64,000 nucleotides of DNA from JAPSGB01 sp963775185 (GTDB lineage Bacteria > Myxococcota_A > Polyangia > Polyangiales > Polyangiaceae). How positions within the stretch are numbered: the first letter of the stretch is position 1; every line of letters begins with the position of its first letter. The notes under the pieces were generated by a model. The model saw only the letters and a list, made by a program, of their open reading frames with translations, had not been told where the DNA came from and searched no databases. The position numbers and the translations under genes were made by a program. Shown piece by piece: positions 1 to 10,082 of this stretch. The stretch covers positions 1 through 64,000 of the forward strand of contig CAVZIE010000025.1 in the NCBI GenBank assembly GCA_963775185.1, written 5' to 3'.

Positions 1-2320
1 CGCCTACCCGGCGTCGCTCCCGGTCGAGCACCTCGCGGACCTTGGCTGCGAGCTCGGCGTTGCTGAAGGGCTTTCCCAGGAAATGGGTGCCCGGCTCCAG
101 CGCGCCCTGGTGGACGAGCCCCTCGTCGCTGTATCCCGACATGTAGAGGATCTCGAGCTCCGGTCGGCTCTTCGTGAGCTCGCCGGCGAGCGTGTACCCG
201 CTCATGCCCGGCATGACCATGTCCGTCACGAGGAGATGGATCTCGCCGGCGTGCTCCGCCGCGATGCGGATCGCCTCGCTGCCGTCGGCGGCGGTGAGCA
301 CCGTATAGCCCGCCGCGCTCAAGGTCCGCCGGACGACCCTGAGCAGCGAGGGCTCGTCTTCAACCACGAGCAGCGTCTCGGCGCCGGTCCGTGCCGGAGC
401 AGTCGAGCGCTTGACGCGCGTCGCCGCGCTGGCTTCGAGCTCCCGTGGCAGGTAGATCTTGAACTCGGTGCCCTTGCCGGGTTCGCTGTAGACCCAGACC
501 GTGCCGCCGCTCTGCTTGACGATGCCGTAGACGGTGGAAAGTCCCAGGCCCGTGCCCTTGCCCTTCTCCTTGGTCGTGTAGAACGGCTCGAAGATCCGGG
601 CCCTGGTTTTCGCGTCCATGCCAACGCCGGTGTCACTGACCGAAAGCGCGACGTACGACCCGGGCTCCGCGGCCACGTGCAGCGCCGCGTAGGCCTCGTC
701 GATCTCGGCGTTGGAGATCTTGATCTCGAGCCGGCCCCCGTTGGGCATGGCGTCGCGGGCGTTGATCACGAGGTTCATGATCACCTGTTCGATCTGACCA
801 GGGTCCACCTTGACCAGCCCCAGCTGCGGCGCCGGGCTCCGCACCAGCTCGATGTCCTCCCCGATGATGCGGCGGAGCATGCTCTCCATGGCGGCGACCA
901 CCTGGTCCAGATCGACCACGACCGGCTGCAGCACTTGCTTGCGACCGAACGCGAGCAGCTGGCGCGTCAGCGTCGCCGCGCGCTCGCCCGCCTTCGCGAC
1001 CTCGAGCAGATCGTCCTTGAGTGGATCGCCGTCCTTCAGCTGCTCGATGGCGAAGCCCGTGTAGCTCAAGATGACCGAGACCAGGTTGTTGAAGTCATGG
1101 GCCACGCCGCCGGCGAGCCGCCCGATGCTCTCCATCTTCTGGACCTCGGAGAGCTGCGCCTCCAGGGCGAGCTCCTGGCTGATGTCCCGCTTCACCGCGA
1201 CGTAGCTGGTCGTCCTGCCGCTCGCGTCCCGCACCGGCGAGATGGTCGACTCCTCGGTGTAGAGGCTGCCGTCCTTCTTCTTGTTGACCAATCGGCCGTG
1301 CCACGTCCCGCCGCTGCTGATGGTCGCCCAGAGCGCGCGGTAGAAGGCTTCGTCCTGCGCGCCGCTCTTCAGCAAGCGTGGGTTTTCGCCCAGCACCTCG
1401 TCGCGCGTGTAGCCCGTCACGCGCTCGAACGCGGGGTTGGCGTAGACGATGTCGCCGTTGGCGCCGGTGACGACGACCATCTCCGCGGCCTGCTCGATGG
1501 CCATCGTGAGCCGGTCGCGCTCGGCTTCCGCCCGCTTGCGCGCGCTGATGTCGCGGACGTTGCACTGGATCACGTCCTGGTCGGCGACGCGGTACAGGTT
1601 GCTGACGAACTCGACGTCGACCCTGTGTCCGTCGCGCGCCTCCAGCGGAAGATCATCGTAGCGGACGTATTTCTCGGTCTGGAGCCGCGCGAACGCATCC
1701 TTCGACGCGGCGATGTCCCGGAACGCGCCAATCTCCCAGAGCCGCATGCCGAGGAGCTGCTCGCGATCGTGTCCCGTCAGTGCTTCCAGGTATGGGTTGA
1801 CGTCGACGATGCGACCCGAGTCCGCGTCGAGGATCAGGATGCCGTCCTTGGCGGACTCGAACAGGCGGCGATAGCGCCGCTCCGAGAGCGCCAACGCGTC
1901 CCGCGCGCGCTTCTCCTCGGTGACGTCCTCGAACAGGCCGAGGACCGCGATCACCTCGCCGGCGGCGTTCCTCACCGGCGCCTTCGTGGTCCGGATCCAG
2001 GACTCCCGGCCGAGGGCGAGGTAGCGCTCGTCGATCAACGCGACCCTGCCCGATTCCATCACGGTGCGGTCGTCCGCTCGAAATTTCTCCGCCAGCTCGG
2101 GCGGGAAGAACGCGAAGTCGTCCTCGCCGACGACCTCCTCGGGCTTCTTTCCGAGGCTGCTCGCGTACGCCTCGTTCACCGAGACGTAGACCGAGTCGCG
2201 ATCCTTGAGAAACAGCTTCTGCGGAATGTGGGCTACAATCGCGCGATTGATCGCCTCGCTCTGCTCGAGCGCCCGCCGCGTCTCGAGCAGAGTGCCTTTC
2301 TCGTCCGCCCTGTCTGACAT
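1..2320 (-). CDS. Hybrid PAS-domain histidine kinase with C-terminal receiver (3' end outside window)
   Basis: Membrane-free sensor kinase, read from ATG at 2320 leftwards and still open at base 1, so the C-terminus is missing. In order it shows three PAS domains (about residues 18-130, 140-250 and 265-385), a HisKA helix with phospho-acceptor His408 in HDFNN, an HATPase domain (N-box NLVINARDAMPNGG near 515-528, then DTGVGM and GTGLGL) and a receiver domain with phospho-acceptor Asp700 in TDMVMPGMSG and Lys in GKPF. PAS domains usually sense redox, light or small ligands. No transmembrane segment is seen, so it is probably cytoplasmic. The frame is intact throughout. Output partner unknown; the receiver suggests an internal phosphorelay or feedback. 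Confidence 0.93.
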   Translation of the reverse strand, partial: MSDRADEKGTLLETRRALEQSEAINRAIVAHIPQKLFLKDRDSVYVSVNEAYASSLGKKPEEVVGEDDFAFFPPELAEKFRADDRTVMESGRVALIDERYLALGRESWIRTTKAPVRNAAGEVIAVLGLFEDVTEEKRARDALALSERRYRRLFESAKDGILILDADSGRIVDVNPYLEALTGHDREQLLGMRLWEIGAFRDIAASKDAFARLQTEKYVRYDDLPLEARDGHRVDVEFVSNLYRVADQDVIQCNVRDISARKRAEAERDRLTMAIEQAAEMVVVTGANGDIVYANPAFERVTGYTRDEVLGENPRLLKSGAQDEAFYRALWATISSGGTWHGRLVNKKKDGSLYTEESTISPVRDASGRTTSYVAVKRDISQELALEAQLSEVQKMESIGRLAGGVAHDFNNLVSVILSYTGFAIEQLKDGDPLKDDLLEVAKAGERAATLTRQLLAFGRKQVLQPVVVDLDQVVAAMESMLRRIIGEDIELVRSPAPQLGLVKVDPGQIEQVIMNLVINARDAMPNGGRLEIKISNAEIDEAYAALHVAAEPGSYVALSVSDTGVGMDAKTRARIFEPFYTTKEKGKGTGLGLSTVYGIVKQSGGTVWVYSEPGKGTEFKIYLPRELEASAATRVKRSTAPARTGAETLLVVEDEPSLLRVVRRTLSAAGYTVLTAADGSEAIRIAAEHAGEIHLLVTDMVMPGMSGYTLAGELTKSRPELEILYMSGYSDEGLVHQGALEPGTHFLGKPFSNAELAAKVREVLDRERRRVG

Positions 2321-2339
2321 TCCCCCCGCGGCAAGCATA

Positions 2340-2359
2340 CCCGCCCGCGAGCGGGCGGG
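2340..2359. other. GC-rich perfect hairpin upstream of the kinase
   Basis: CCCGCCCGC and GCGGGCGGG flank a 2-nt GA centre, giving a perfect 9-bp stem 20 bp upstream of the kinase ATG. There is no T-run, so it is not a standard intrinsic terminator. It could end transcription from the upstream minus-strand genes or sit in the kinase leader. Confidence 0.4.
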
Positions 2360-2397
2360 CACGGGGACCGTCATGGATGACCAGCAGCCCGGTTTTC

Positions 2398-2454
2398 TTG
2401 CCGGTCCGGCGCGGAACCGCGTGCGCTCCCATCGGTTTCGCGCCGGACCGGCAG
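2398..2454. repeat. REPIN: inverted pair of the dispersed REP element
   Basis: TTGCCGGTCCGGCGCGGAA is followed about 15 nt later by its near reverse complement TTTCGCGCCGGACCGGCA, so the pair can fold into a long hairpin. The same core recurs singly or as pairs at 10042, 13172, 21674, 29758, 31367, 40889, 41202 and 57079. Confidence 0.8.
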
Positions 2455-2459
2455 CCCGG

Positions 2460-2749
2460 TCATGCGTCCTGCATCGTCGACCGCAGCTGCTCGTGGAACC
2501 ACAGCGCGGGATATTCGTGGGCGCCGAACACCGCGCTCGGCCTCGCCGCGGACGTCCAGGAAGAAGCGATAGATGCTGTCCTTGTGCAGGTGACGGATGT
2601 GGTAGCCGTCGAGGAACGCGTCGATCACGAGCTTCCAGTTGCCGCGCACCTCGCGCTCCTGCCGGCGATAGGCGACGGCGCCGCCCAGGCCGAGCTCGCC
2701 GAGATCGTCCACCGGGCCGAGGAACTCCGCGGCGCGCCGCCGGGGAACG
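2460..2749 (-). pseudogene. Relic of a Rieske-type ring-hydroxylating oxygenase alpha subunit (C-terminal part only)
   Basis: The translation contains GNWKLVIDAFLDGYHIRHLH, the catalytic-domain signature of Rieske non-heme iron oxygenases. The two His (spacing H-x4-H) and the nearby Asp normally bind mononuclear iron. After FFLDVRG the reading frame slips by one base and continues as RPSAVFGAHEYPALWFHEQL to a stop at 2460. The N-terminal Rieske [2Fe-2S] domain and any start codon are absent: upstream sequence is the 3' end of the giant surface protein, whose stop is at 2750. The copy is therefore a truncated relic independent of the frameshift. Confidence 0.7.
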
Positions 2750-5700
2750 TCAGCGCCGCGGCGTGGATCGCCGGCGCCGGCGGCCGGCGAGGGCGGCAAT
2801 GCCCATCAGCGCCAGCAGCGACAAGCCGGCCGGCGGCGCCGTGCCGCGCGGTGCCCGGCAGCCGCAGCTGCCTTCGTCCGCGGAGCCGCCGTGCTTGATC
2901 GCCGCGTCCGCACCGTCGAGGCCGGCGTCCTGCAAGCCGCCCCCGCCGCTGTCGACGGCTCCGCCGCCGGTGCCGCTGTCCGGCGCGCCGCCGCTGCCGC
3001 CCGTCACCGAGCCCGCGGCGCCGCCGCTGCCGGCCGCCGCATCGACGCCAGCGGCGCCGGCGTTGCCAGCCGCGCCCGCAGCGCCCGCGGCGCCCGCGGC
3101 GCCGGCCGCCGCATCGCCGCCATCGGCGCCGGCGTCGGGCGGCGCCGGAACGACGCACGCGCCCGCGTCGCACTCGAGACCAACGTCGCAGTCGGCGGCC
3201 GTGGTGCAGGACGTCAAGCACGTGTCGGTGCCGCAGATGAAGGGCGCGCAGCTCGCCGTCGCGGGCGGCAGACAGCTTCCGGCGCCGTTGCACGCGGCCG
3301 CCTGGGTCGCCACGCCGTTGGCGCACGAGGCGACGCCGCACGCGCTGGTCGCGTCGGGGAAGGCGCAGGCGTTGGCGTCGGTGCCGTCGCAGACCGCGCC
3401 GCACGGACCGCTACCGCCGCAGGCCGGGCGCCCGCCGTGCGGCTGATCGCCCGCGAGCGTGCTGCACGTGCCCTCGGCGCCGCCCACATCGCACGCCTCG
3501 CACTGGCCGGTGCAGGCCGTGTCGCAGCACACGCCGTCCACGCACTGCCCGTTCGTGCATTGCTCCGCGGCGCCGCACGGTGTCCCGTCGTCGAACGTCG
3601 GCGTGCAGATGCCGCCGAAGCAGAAGTTACCGGCCTGGCAATCGCTCGACGTGGTGCAGTCTCCGGCGCACTGCGTGGCGCCGCAGGAGACGGGCGAGCA
3701 CGGCACCTGCTGGGCGGCGGGGCAACGGCCGTCGCCCTGGCACGTGGACTCGACCGTCGCGACGTCGTTGCTGCAGCTCGCGTCGCGGCACACGGTCGTG
3801 GCGTCGGGGTACACGCACGCGCCTGCCAGCACGCCGTCGCAGTAGCCGGCGCAACTGGAGCCGTCCGAGTTGCACAGCGTGCGCGTTCCGTGGGGTGCGC
3901 CGATGACCGCGCTGCACGAGCCCTCCGCGCCGGACACGTCGCAGGCCTCGCACTGACCGGTGCACGCGCCGTTGCAGCAGTAGCCGTCCACGCACAAGGC
4001 GGAGGCGCACTGGTCCGACCCGGCGCAGGCCTGACCGTTGTCCAGCTTCGACACGCACACGCCGGCGGCGCAGAACTCCGTGATCGAGCAGTCGCCGTTG
4101 ACCACGCAGTCACCGCCGCAAGCGTCGCCCGTGCACTGGTACGGCGAGCACGCCTGCTTCTGCTCGGGCGGGCACAGGCCGGTGCCGCTGCAGAACGCGG
4201 CGAGCGTCGCGATGTCGTTGCTGCAAATCCCGGCGCGGCACTCGACACCGGCGCTCGGGTAGGCGCACGCGCCCTTGTCGACGCCGTCGCAAGCGCCGGC
4301 GCATTGGCTGCCGTCGCTCGCGCACTGGACGCGGGTGCCGTGCGGCGCGCCGCTCACCGCGACGCACGTCCCTTCCTGGCCGCTCACGTCGCAGGCTTCG
4401 CACTGGCCGGCGCAGGCCGAGCCGCAACACACGCCGTCCGCGCAGTGCTTGCTCGTGCACTCGTTGTCCGCGCCGCAGCTGGCGCCGAGGTCCTTCTTGT
4501 CCGTGCATACGCCGGCGGCGCAGTACTTCCCGGCGACGCACTGGGAGTCGACGCCGCAGTCGCCCAGACACTGGGTCGGGCCGCAGGTGAACGGCATGCA
4601 GTCGACCGTCTGGATGGGCGGGCAGTTGCCGTCGCCCTGGCACAGGGTCTGGACCGTGGCGATACCGTTGGTGCAGCTCGCGGCGCGGCACTCCGTGGTG
4701 GAGCCCGGGTAGGCACACGCCGTGCGGTTGCTGCCGTTGCACGCGCCCGCGCACGTCGACCCGTCGCCGGCGCACACCGTTCGCGTGCCGTGCGGGTCGC
4801 CGTTCACCGGCAGGCAGTTGCCCTCGCTGCCCTGGACGTCACAGGCCTCGCACTGGCCGGTGCAGGCGCTGTTGCAGCACAAACCGTCCACGCACAAGCC
4901 CGACTGGCAGGAGTTCGTCGTCGAGCACGCCTGTCCGTTCGGCAGCTTGGCGGCGCACATGCCAGCGTCGCAGTAGTTGCCCACCGCGCAGTCCGCGTCC
5001 GTCGTGCACGAGCTTCCGCAGATCGCGCTCGAGCAGACGTAGGGGGCGCACGTCTCGGTCTGGACGGCTGGACACGCGGCGTCGATGCCGGTGCAGTTGG
5101 CCGGAAGCGTGTGCGTGCCGGACGAGCAGGCGTCGCCGCGGCACTGCGTCGAGGACGCCTCGAACGCGTCGTTCGGGCACGAAGCCGACGTGCCGTCGCA
5201 CACCTCTTGTACGTCGCACGCACCGGCGACCGCGCGGCACACGGTGCCGCTCGGCTGCTTCGCGTCGGCGGGGCAGGTCGCCGACGAGCCGTTGCACACG
5301 TCATCGACGTCGCACCCGCCGGCGGACGCGCGACAGACCGTGCCGCTCGGCAGCTTGGCGTCGCCCGGACAGCCGGCGTTGGCTCCGTCGCACGTCTCCT
5401 GCGTGTCGCACGCGCCCGCGGCGGCGCGACACACCGTCGCCGTCGACTGCTTGGCGTCGGCCGGGCACTGCGCGCTCGAGCCGTTGCACGTCTCCGCGAT
5501 GTCGCAGACGCCCGCTGGCGCCCGGCACAGCGTGCCGACGGGCTGCTTGGCGTCGCTCGGGCAGTTGTCCGACGTTCCGGTGCAGGTGTCGTCCACGTCG
5601 CAGCCGCCCGCCGAGGGCCGGCAGACGGTGGTCGACGCCAGCTTGACGTCGGCCGGACAGGCGTCGTTGGAGCCGTCGCAGGCCTCCGCCGCGTCGCATG

Positions 5701-8700
5701 CACCGGCACTGGCGCGGCACACCGTCGTCGTCGCCTTCTTGGCGTCTGCCGGGCAGGCATTGCCGCTCCCGCTGCAGGTCTCCGCCTGGTCGCACACGCC
5801 GCCGGCGGCACGGCATACGGTCGTCGTCGGCTGCTTGGCGTCTGCCGGGCAGTTGTTGTTCGAGCCGTCGCAGTTCTCGGCGGCATCGCACACGTCGGCC
5901 GCCACGCGACAGACCGTAGCTGTCGACTGCTTGGCGTCGGTCGGGCAGGCGGCGTTGGTGCCGTTGCACGTCTCCGCCACGTCGCAGGAGCCGCCCGATC
6001 CGCGACACACCGTGCCCGACGGTTGCTTGGAATCGGTGGGGCAGGCGTTCGCGCTGCCATCGCACGTTTCCTGGATGTCGCAGCCGCCCGCGGAGGCTCG
6101 ACACACCGTGGAGGTCGGCTGCTTGGCGTCGGTCGGGCAGTTGTCGCTCGCGCCGTCGCAGTTTTCCGCGGCATCACACACGCCGCCAGCGGCGCGGCAC
6201 ACGGTGCTGGTCGATTTCTTCGCGTCGTTCGGGCAGCTGTTGGACGTACCGTTGCAGGTCTCGGCGGCGTCGCACACGCCCGCGGCGGCGCGGCACGAGG
6301 TTCCGGACGGCTGCTTTCCGTCGGCCGGACAGGCGGCGTTGGTGCCGTCGCACGTCTCGGCTTGATCGCACACGCCCGCCGAGGCGCGGCACTGCGTTCC
6401 GGAGGGTGTCTTCGCGTCGGCGGGACACACGTTCGACGAGCCGCTGCAGGTCTCGGCGACGTCGCAGGCGCCGGCCAGCCCGCGGCAGATCGTGCCGGAC
6501 GGTTGCTTGGCGTCGCTCGGGCACACGTCGGAGACGCCGTCGCAGGTCTCGGCCGCGTCGCAGGCTGTGGCGGCCGCGCGACACACCGTCACCATCGGCA
6601 TCTTCGCGTCGGCGGGGCAGTTGTCGGTGCTGCCCGTACAGTGCTCGACGGCGTCGCACGTCCCGGCGCTGGCGCGACACACGGTGCTGCTGGGCAGCTT
6701 CGTGTCCGCCGGACAGGTCGCGCTGCTGCCCGTGCAGTTCTCCGCCTTGTCGCACGTGCCGGCCGAGCCGCGGCACACCGTCGTCGACGGCAGCGGCGTG
6801 CAGGTGCCCTTGCTGGTCGCCAGGTTGCACGCCTGGCAGTCGGCGGTGCCGCCGCTGCACGCGCTGTTGCAGCACACGCCGTCCGCGCAGAACCCGCTCT
6901 GGCATGCGTTCGTTCCGGAGCACGGCAGACCGTTGATCTGCTTCGTCTTGCAGACGCCGCCGGAGCAGTACTCCGTGCCCGCGCACTCGGCGTCGGTCGT
7001 GCATCCACCGCACTGGCTGCCGTTGCACGTGCTCGGCGAGCAACTCTGGGTCTGCGTCGTCGGGCAACTCGCGTCGTCACCCGGGCAGAACGCCTGGAGC
7101 GTCGCGACCGCGGGCGGTCCGTTGCTGCAACTCGCCGCGCGACACTCCACCGCCGACGACTTGAAGCTGTCGTTCGGACAGTTGTCCGAGCTCCCCGTGC
7201 AGTTTTCCGCGAGATCGCACGTGCCGGCCGACGCGCGGCAGACCACCGTGCCCGGCTGCTTGGCGTCCGTCGGACACGCGTTCGAGCTGCCGGTGCAGTG
7301 CTCGTCCGCGTCGCAGACCCCGGCTGCCGAGCGGCACACGACGCTGCTCGGCTGTTTGGCGTCCGCGGGACAGTCGATGGCGCTGCCGGTGCAGTAGTCG
7401 GCGGTGTCGCACACGCCGCCGGAGGCGCGACACAGCGTGGTGTTCGGCAGCTTGGCGTCGGTGGGGCAGTTGTTGCCACTGCCGGTGCAATACTCGGCCG
7501 TGTCGCACACGCCGGCGGTGCCGCGACACAGCGTGGTGTTCGGCAGCTTGGCGTCGGCCGGGCAATTGTCGGTGCTGCCGTCGCACTTCTCGTCGGCGTC
7601 GCAGGCGCCGGCGGCATTGCGACACACGGTCGTGTTCGGGAGCTTGGTGTCGGACGGACAGTTGTTGGTGCTGCCGTCGCACTTCTCGGCGGCGTCGCAG
7701 GCGCCGGCGGCACCGCGACACACGGTCGTGTTCGGGAGCTTGGTGTCGGATGGACAATTGTTGGTGCTGCCGTCGCATGTCTCGGCGGCGTCGCAAGACC
7801 CGGCCGCGCCGCGGCAGACGGTGGTGGTCGGCTGCTTGGTGTCCGCCGGGCAGAAGTTGCTGCCGCCGGTGCAGTGCTCCGCCGCGTCGCACACGCCGAC
7901 GGCGGCGCGACACTCCGTGGTGCCCGGCAGCTTGGCGTCCGCGGGACACAGGTTGCTCGAGCCGCTGCAGAACTCCGCGACGTCGCACTCGCCGCCGCTC
8001 GCGCGGCATTCGGTGGTGTTGGACAGCTTGGTGTCGGCCGGGCAGTCGTCCGTGTTGCCGTCGCAGGTCTCCTGGGCGTCGCAGACGCCGGCGGCGCCGC
8101 GACACACCGTGCTGGTCGACTTCTTCAGGTCTGCCGGACAGTTGTTGCCCACGCCGTCGCAGATCTCGGCCGCATCGCACACGCCGGCGGCGCCCCGGCA
8201 CTGGGTGGTGAGCTTGGTGTCGTTCGGGCAAGCGTTCGCCGATCCGGTGCAGTGCTCGGCGGCGTCGCAGACGCCGGCGGCGCCGCGGCACACGGTGGCG
8301 CTCGACTTCTTGATGTCCGCGGGACAGTCGTCGCCGCTCCCCGTACAGTTCTCGGCTGAGTCGCATACGTCCGCCGCGCCGCGGCACACGGTGGCGCTCG
8401 ACTTCTTCACGTCCGCGGGGCACGGGTTGGTCGCCCCGTCGCAGTACTCGGGGGCGTCGCAGACGCCGGCCGCACCGCGACACTGCGTGGTATTCGGGAG
8501 CTTGGCGTCGGCCGGGCAGTCGTCGCCCGCCCCGTCGCAGTCCTCGGCGACGTCGCAGGGTCCGGCGGAGGCGCGGCACTGGGAGGTCAGCTTGGAGTCG
8601 GCCGGGCAGTCGTTGCCGCTGCCCGTGCAGTATTCCTTGGCGTCGCACACGCCCGCCGCACCGCGGCACAGCGTCGTCCCCGGCTTCTTGTCGTCGGTGG

Positions 8701-9898
8701 GGCAAGCGTTCGTCGATCCATCGCAATACTCGACGGCATCGCACGTCCCGGCGGCGCCGCGGCACACCGTGCTGGCCGGCTGCTTGTCGTCGGTAGGGCA
8801 GTTGTCGGAGTTGCCCGGGCAATACTCCGCCGCGTCGCAATTCGTCGCCGCCGCGCGGCACAGCGCCGTCGACTTCGTGTCCGCCGGGCAGTTGTTCGAA
8901 TTGCCCGGGCAGACCTCCGCCGTGTCGCACGCACCGGCCGAGCCGCGGCACACCGCCGTCGACTTCAGGTCGGCCGGGCAGCTCGAGGAAACGCCGTTGC
9001 ACTTCTCCGCGACGTCGCACGTTCCGGCGGAGGCGCGGCACGTGTACGTCGTCGGCTCGACGGTGCACGTGCCGTGGCTCCCCGAGACGTTGCACGCCTG
9101 GCAGTCGCCGGACGCGCCGTTGCCACACGCGGAGTTGCAGCAGTAGCCGTCGACGCAGTGCCCGTTGGTGCACTGGTTGTCCGTGCTGCAAGTCTGGCCG
9201 TTGGCCTTGGTCGAGTACGTGACGGTGATCTGCGGGCGAAATGCGCTCAACACGTATTCCGAAGAGAGAAACTCCTTCAAGCGCTTGCCGGAGGTCGCGC
9301 TGTAGTCGTCGATCACCCAGCCGTAGTTGGTCGCGCTGCCGTCCACCCACGCCTGGACGTCGCTGATCAAGTTGCCGTTCGACCAGGTGACATACCCGGC
9401 GCTCGTGCCCACGTTCTGCGCCGTGTAGGCGGAGTTGTAGCTCACCGAGCCGGCCACGCCGGCGCCGCCGTTGCAAGGTCCGCCGTTGCCGCCCAGGTTG
9501 CTGCCGCCGCCCTCGCTCCAGCTGCTCGTGGCGCGGTGCAGCCGCACCGAGTCCGTGTACGTCTGGCAGGGCGTGTGGCCGCAGTCCAGATGGTAGAGCT
9601 GGACGCTGACGGCGCTGACCGTCTCGTAGCTGGGGATGCTGGAGACGTTGAACTTGAGCAGCATCTGCCGCTGCCCGTTGCCGGTCTTCCCCACACACAG
9701 CGCGGTCGCGCCGCCGTTCAGGTGCACGTGCGAGCCATCGGTCATGTCGTCGGCGATCGCGGTACCGGTGTACGTCAACGACTGTGCCACGGTCGCCGTG
9801 ATGGCAGCTTCAGGCGGCTTCTTGTCGCTGCACCCGACCCCGAGCAGCGCGAGCGCAGCGCACGCCGCTATGAACCACCCACTGATTGTCTTTGCCAA
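2750..9898 (-). CDS. Giant Cys-rich surface lipoprotein with 37 disintegrin-loop-like repeats and MYXO-CTERM-like tail
   Basis: About 2,382 residues. Start chosen at TTG 9898, which gives a clean signal peptide (AKTISGWFIAACAALALLG, then VGCSD as lipobox); longer in-frame starts add a non-signal leader. Residues ~30-190 resemble a DNRLRE-type beta domain. Then come 37 repeats of 30-32 residues with the pattern CRxxAGxCDxAE followed by xCxGxSxxCPxD, similar to the Cys-rich loop of ADAM/snake disintegrins. They are split by larger Cys modules (CVDGxCCNxAC, CExCDxxGxEGxC). The C-terminus has an Ala/Gly-rich linker, GCGCRAP, a hydrophobic helix and an Arg-rich end, matching MYXO-CTERM signals processed at the myxobacterial surface. 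Probable role: extracellular adhesion or matrix; ligand unknown. The frame is intact despite its length. Confidence 0.9.
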   Translation of the reverse strand: MAKTISGWFIAACAALALLGVGCSDKKPPEAAITATVAQSLTYTGTAIADDMTDGSHVHLNGGATALCVGKTGNGQRQMLLKFNVSSIPSYETVSAVSVQLYHLDCGHTPCQTYTDSVRLHRATSSWSEGGGSNLGGNGGPCNGGAGVAGSVSYNSAYTAQNVGTSAGYVTWSNGNLISDVQAWVDGSATNYGWVIDDYSATSGKRLKEFLSSEYVLSAFRPQITVTYSTKANGQTCSTDNQCTNGHCVDGYCCNSACGNGASGDCQACNVSGSHGTCTVEPTTYTCRASAGTCDVAEKCNGVSSSCPADLKSTAVCRGSAGACDTAEVCPGNSNNCPADTKSTALCRAAATNCDAAEYCPGNSDNCPTDDKQPASTVCRGAAGTCDAVEYCDGSTNACPTDDKKPGTTLCRGAAGVCDAKEYCTGSGNDCPADSKLTSQCRASAGPCDVAEDCDGAGDDCPADAKLPNTTQCRGAAGVCDAPEYCDGATNPCPADVKKSSATVCRGAADVCDSAENCTGSGDDCPADIKKSSATVCRGAAGVCDAAEHCTGSANACPNDTKLTTQCRGAAGVCDAAEICDGVGNNCPADLKKSTSTVCRGAAGVCDAQETCDGNTDDCPADTKLSNTTECRASGGECDVAEFCSGSSNLCPADAKLPGTTECRAAVGVCDAAEHCTGGSNFCPADTKQPTTTVCRGAAGSCDAAETCDGSTNNCPSDTKLPNTTVCRGAAGACDAAEKCDGSTNNCPSDTKLPNTTVCRNAAGACDADEKCDGSTDNCPADAKLPNTTLCRGTAGVCDTAEYCTGSGNNCPTDAKLPNTTLCRASGGVCDTADYCTGSAIDCPADAKQPSSVVCRSAAGVCDADEHCTGSSNACPTDAKQPGTVVCRASAGTCDLAENCTGSSDNCPNDSFKSSAVECRAASCSNGPPAVATLQAFCPGDDASCPTTQTQSCSPSTCNGSQCGGCTTDAECAGTEYCSGGVCKTKQINGLPCSGTNACQSGFCADGVCCNSACSGGTADCQACNLATSKGTCTPLPSTTVCRGSAGTCDKAENCTGSSATCPADTKLPSSTVCRASAGTCDAVEHCTGSTDNCPADAKMPMVTVCRAAATACDAAETCDGVSDVCPSDAKQPSGTICRGLAGACDVAETCSGSSNVCPADAKTPSGTQCRASAGVCDQAETCDGTNAACPADGKQPSGTSCRAAAGVCDAAETCNGTSNSCPNDAKKSTSTVCRAAGGVCDAAENCDGASDNCPTDAKQPTSTVCRASAGGCDIQETCDGSANACPTDSKQPSGTVCRGSGGSCDVAETCNGTNAACPTDAKQSTATVCRVAADVCDAAENCDGSNNNCPADAKQPTTTVCRAAGGVCDQAETCSGSGNACPADAKKATTTVCRASAGACDAAEACDGSNDACPADVKLASTTVCRPSAGGCDVDDTCTGTSDNCPSDAKQPVGTLCRAPAGVCDIAETCNGSSAQCPADAKQSTATVCRAAAGACDTQETCDGANAGCPGDAKLPSGTVCRASAGGCDVDDVCNGSSATCPADAKQPSGTVCRAVAGACDVQEVCDGTSASCPNDAFEASSTQCRGDACSSGTHTLPANCTGIDAACPAVQTETCAPYVCSSAICGSSCTTDADCAVGNYCDAGMCAAKLPNGQACSTTNSCQSGLCVDGLCCNSACTGQCEACDVQGSEGNCLPVNGDPHGTRTVCAGDGSTCAGACNGSNRTACAYPGSTTECRAASCTNGIATVQTLCQGDGNCPPIQTVDCMPFTCGPTQCLGDCGVDSQCVAGKYCAAGVCTDKKDLGASCGADNECTSKHCADGVCCGSACAGQCEACDVSGQEGTCVAVSGAPHGTRVQCASDGSQCAGACDGVDKGACAYPSAGVECRAGICSNDIATLAAFCSGTGLCPPEQKQACSPYQCTGDACGGDCVVNGDCSITEFCAAGVCVSKLDNGQACAGSDQCASALCVDGYCCNGACTGQCEACDVSGAEGSCSAVIGAPHGTRTLCNSDGSSCAGYCDGVLAGACVYPDATTVCRDASCSNDVATVESTCQGDGRCPAAQQVPCSPVSCGATQCAGDCTTSSDCQAGNFCFGGICTPTFDDGTPCGAAEQCTNGQCVDGVCCDTACTGQCEACDVGGAEGTCSTLAGDQPHGGRPACGGSGPCGAVCDGTDANACAFPDATSACGVASCANGVATQAAACNGAGSCLPPATASCAPFICGTDTCLTSCTTAADCDVGLECDAGACVVPAPPDAGADGGDAAAGAAGAAGAAGAAGNAGAAGVDAAAGSGGAAGSVTGGSGGAPDSGTGGGAVDSGGGGLQDAGLDGADAAIKHGGSADEGSCGCRAPRGTAPPAGLSLLALMGIAALAGRRRRRSTPRR

Positions 9899-10041
9899 GC
9901 AACGCGCCCCCGAGCCCGGAGCCGATTTCGAGAATCCCCACGTGCAACATGCCGGAGTCCGCCGCCCCGGACAAGCCCTCACAGATTGCCTGTGGAAGCT
10001 CCGCCGGCGCCGGCGACCGGGTCTGGGGCAGCGGGGGCGGG

Positions 10042-10064
10042 ATGCCGGTCCGGCGCGGAACCGC
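10042..10064 (+). repeat. Single REP element
   Basis: ATGCCGGTCCGGCGCGGAAC lies in the gap between the PKD lipoprotein stop and the giant surface gene. It matches the REPIN arms at 2398 and 41202. Confidence 0.75.
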
Positions 10065-10082
10065 GCGACGCGCCGTCCGCGC

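Noticed and set aside
83..2317. Long plus-strand open frame of 744 codons
   Set aside because: It is the antisense of the histidine kinase. The minus strand has PAS, HisKA, HATPase and receiver motifs in one unbroken frame, while the plus reading has no recognisable domain.
2891..8359. Plus-strand open frame of 1,822 codons
   Set aside because: It is the antisense of the giant Cys-rich repeat protein; its length comes from the periodic GC-rich repeats. The minus frame has signal, repeats and sorting tail.
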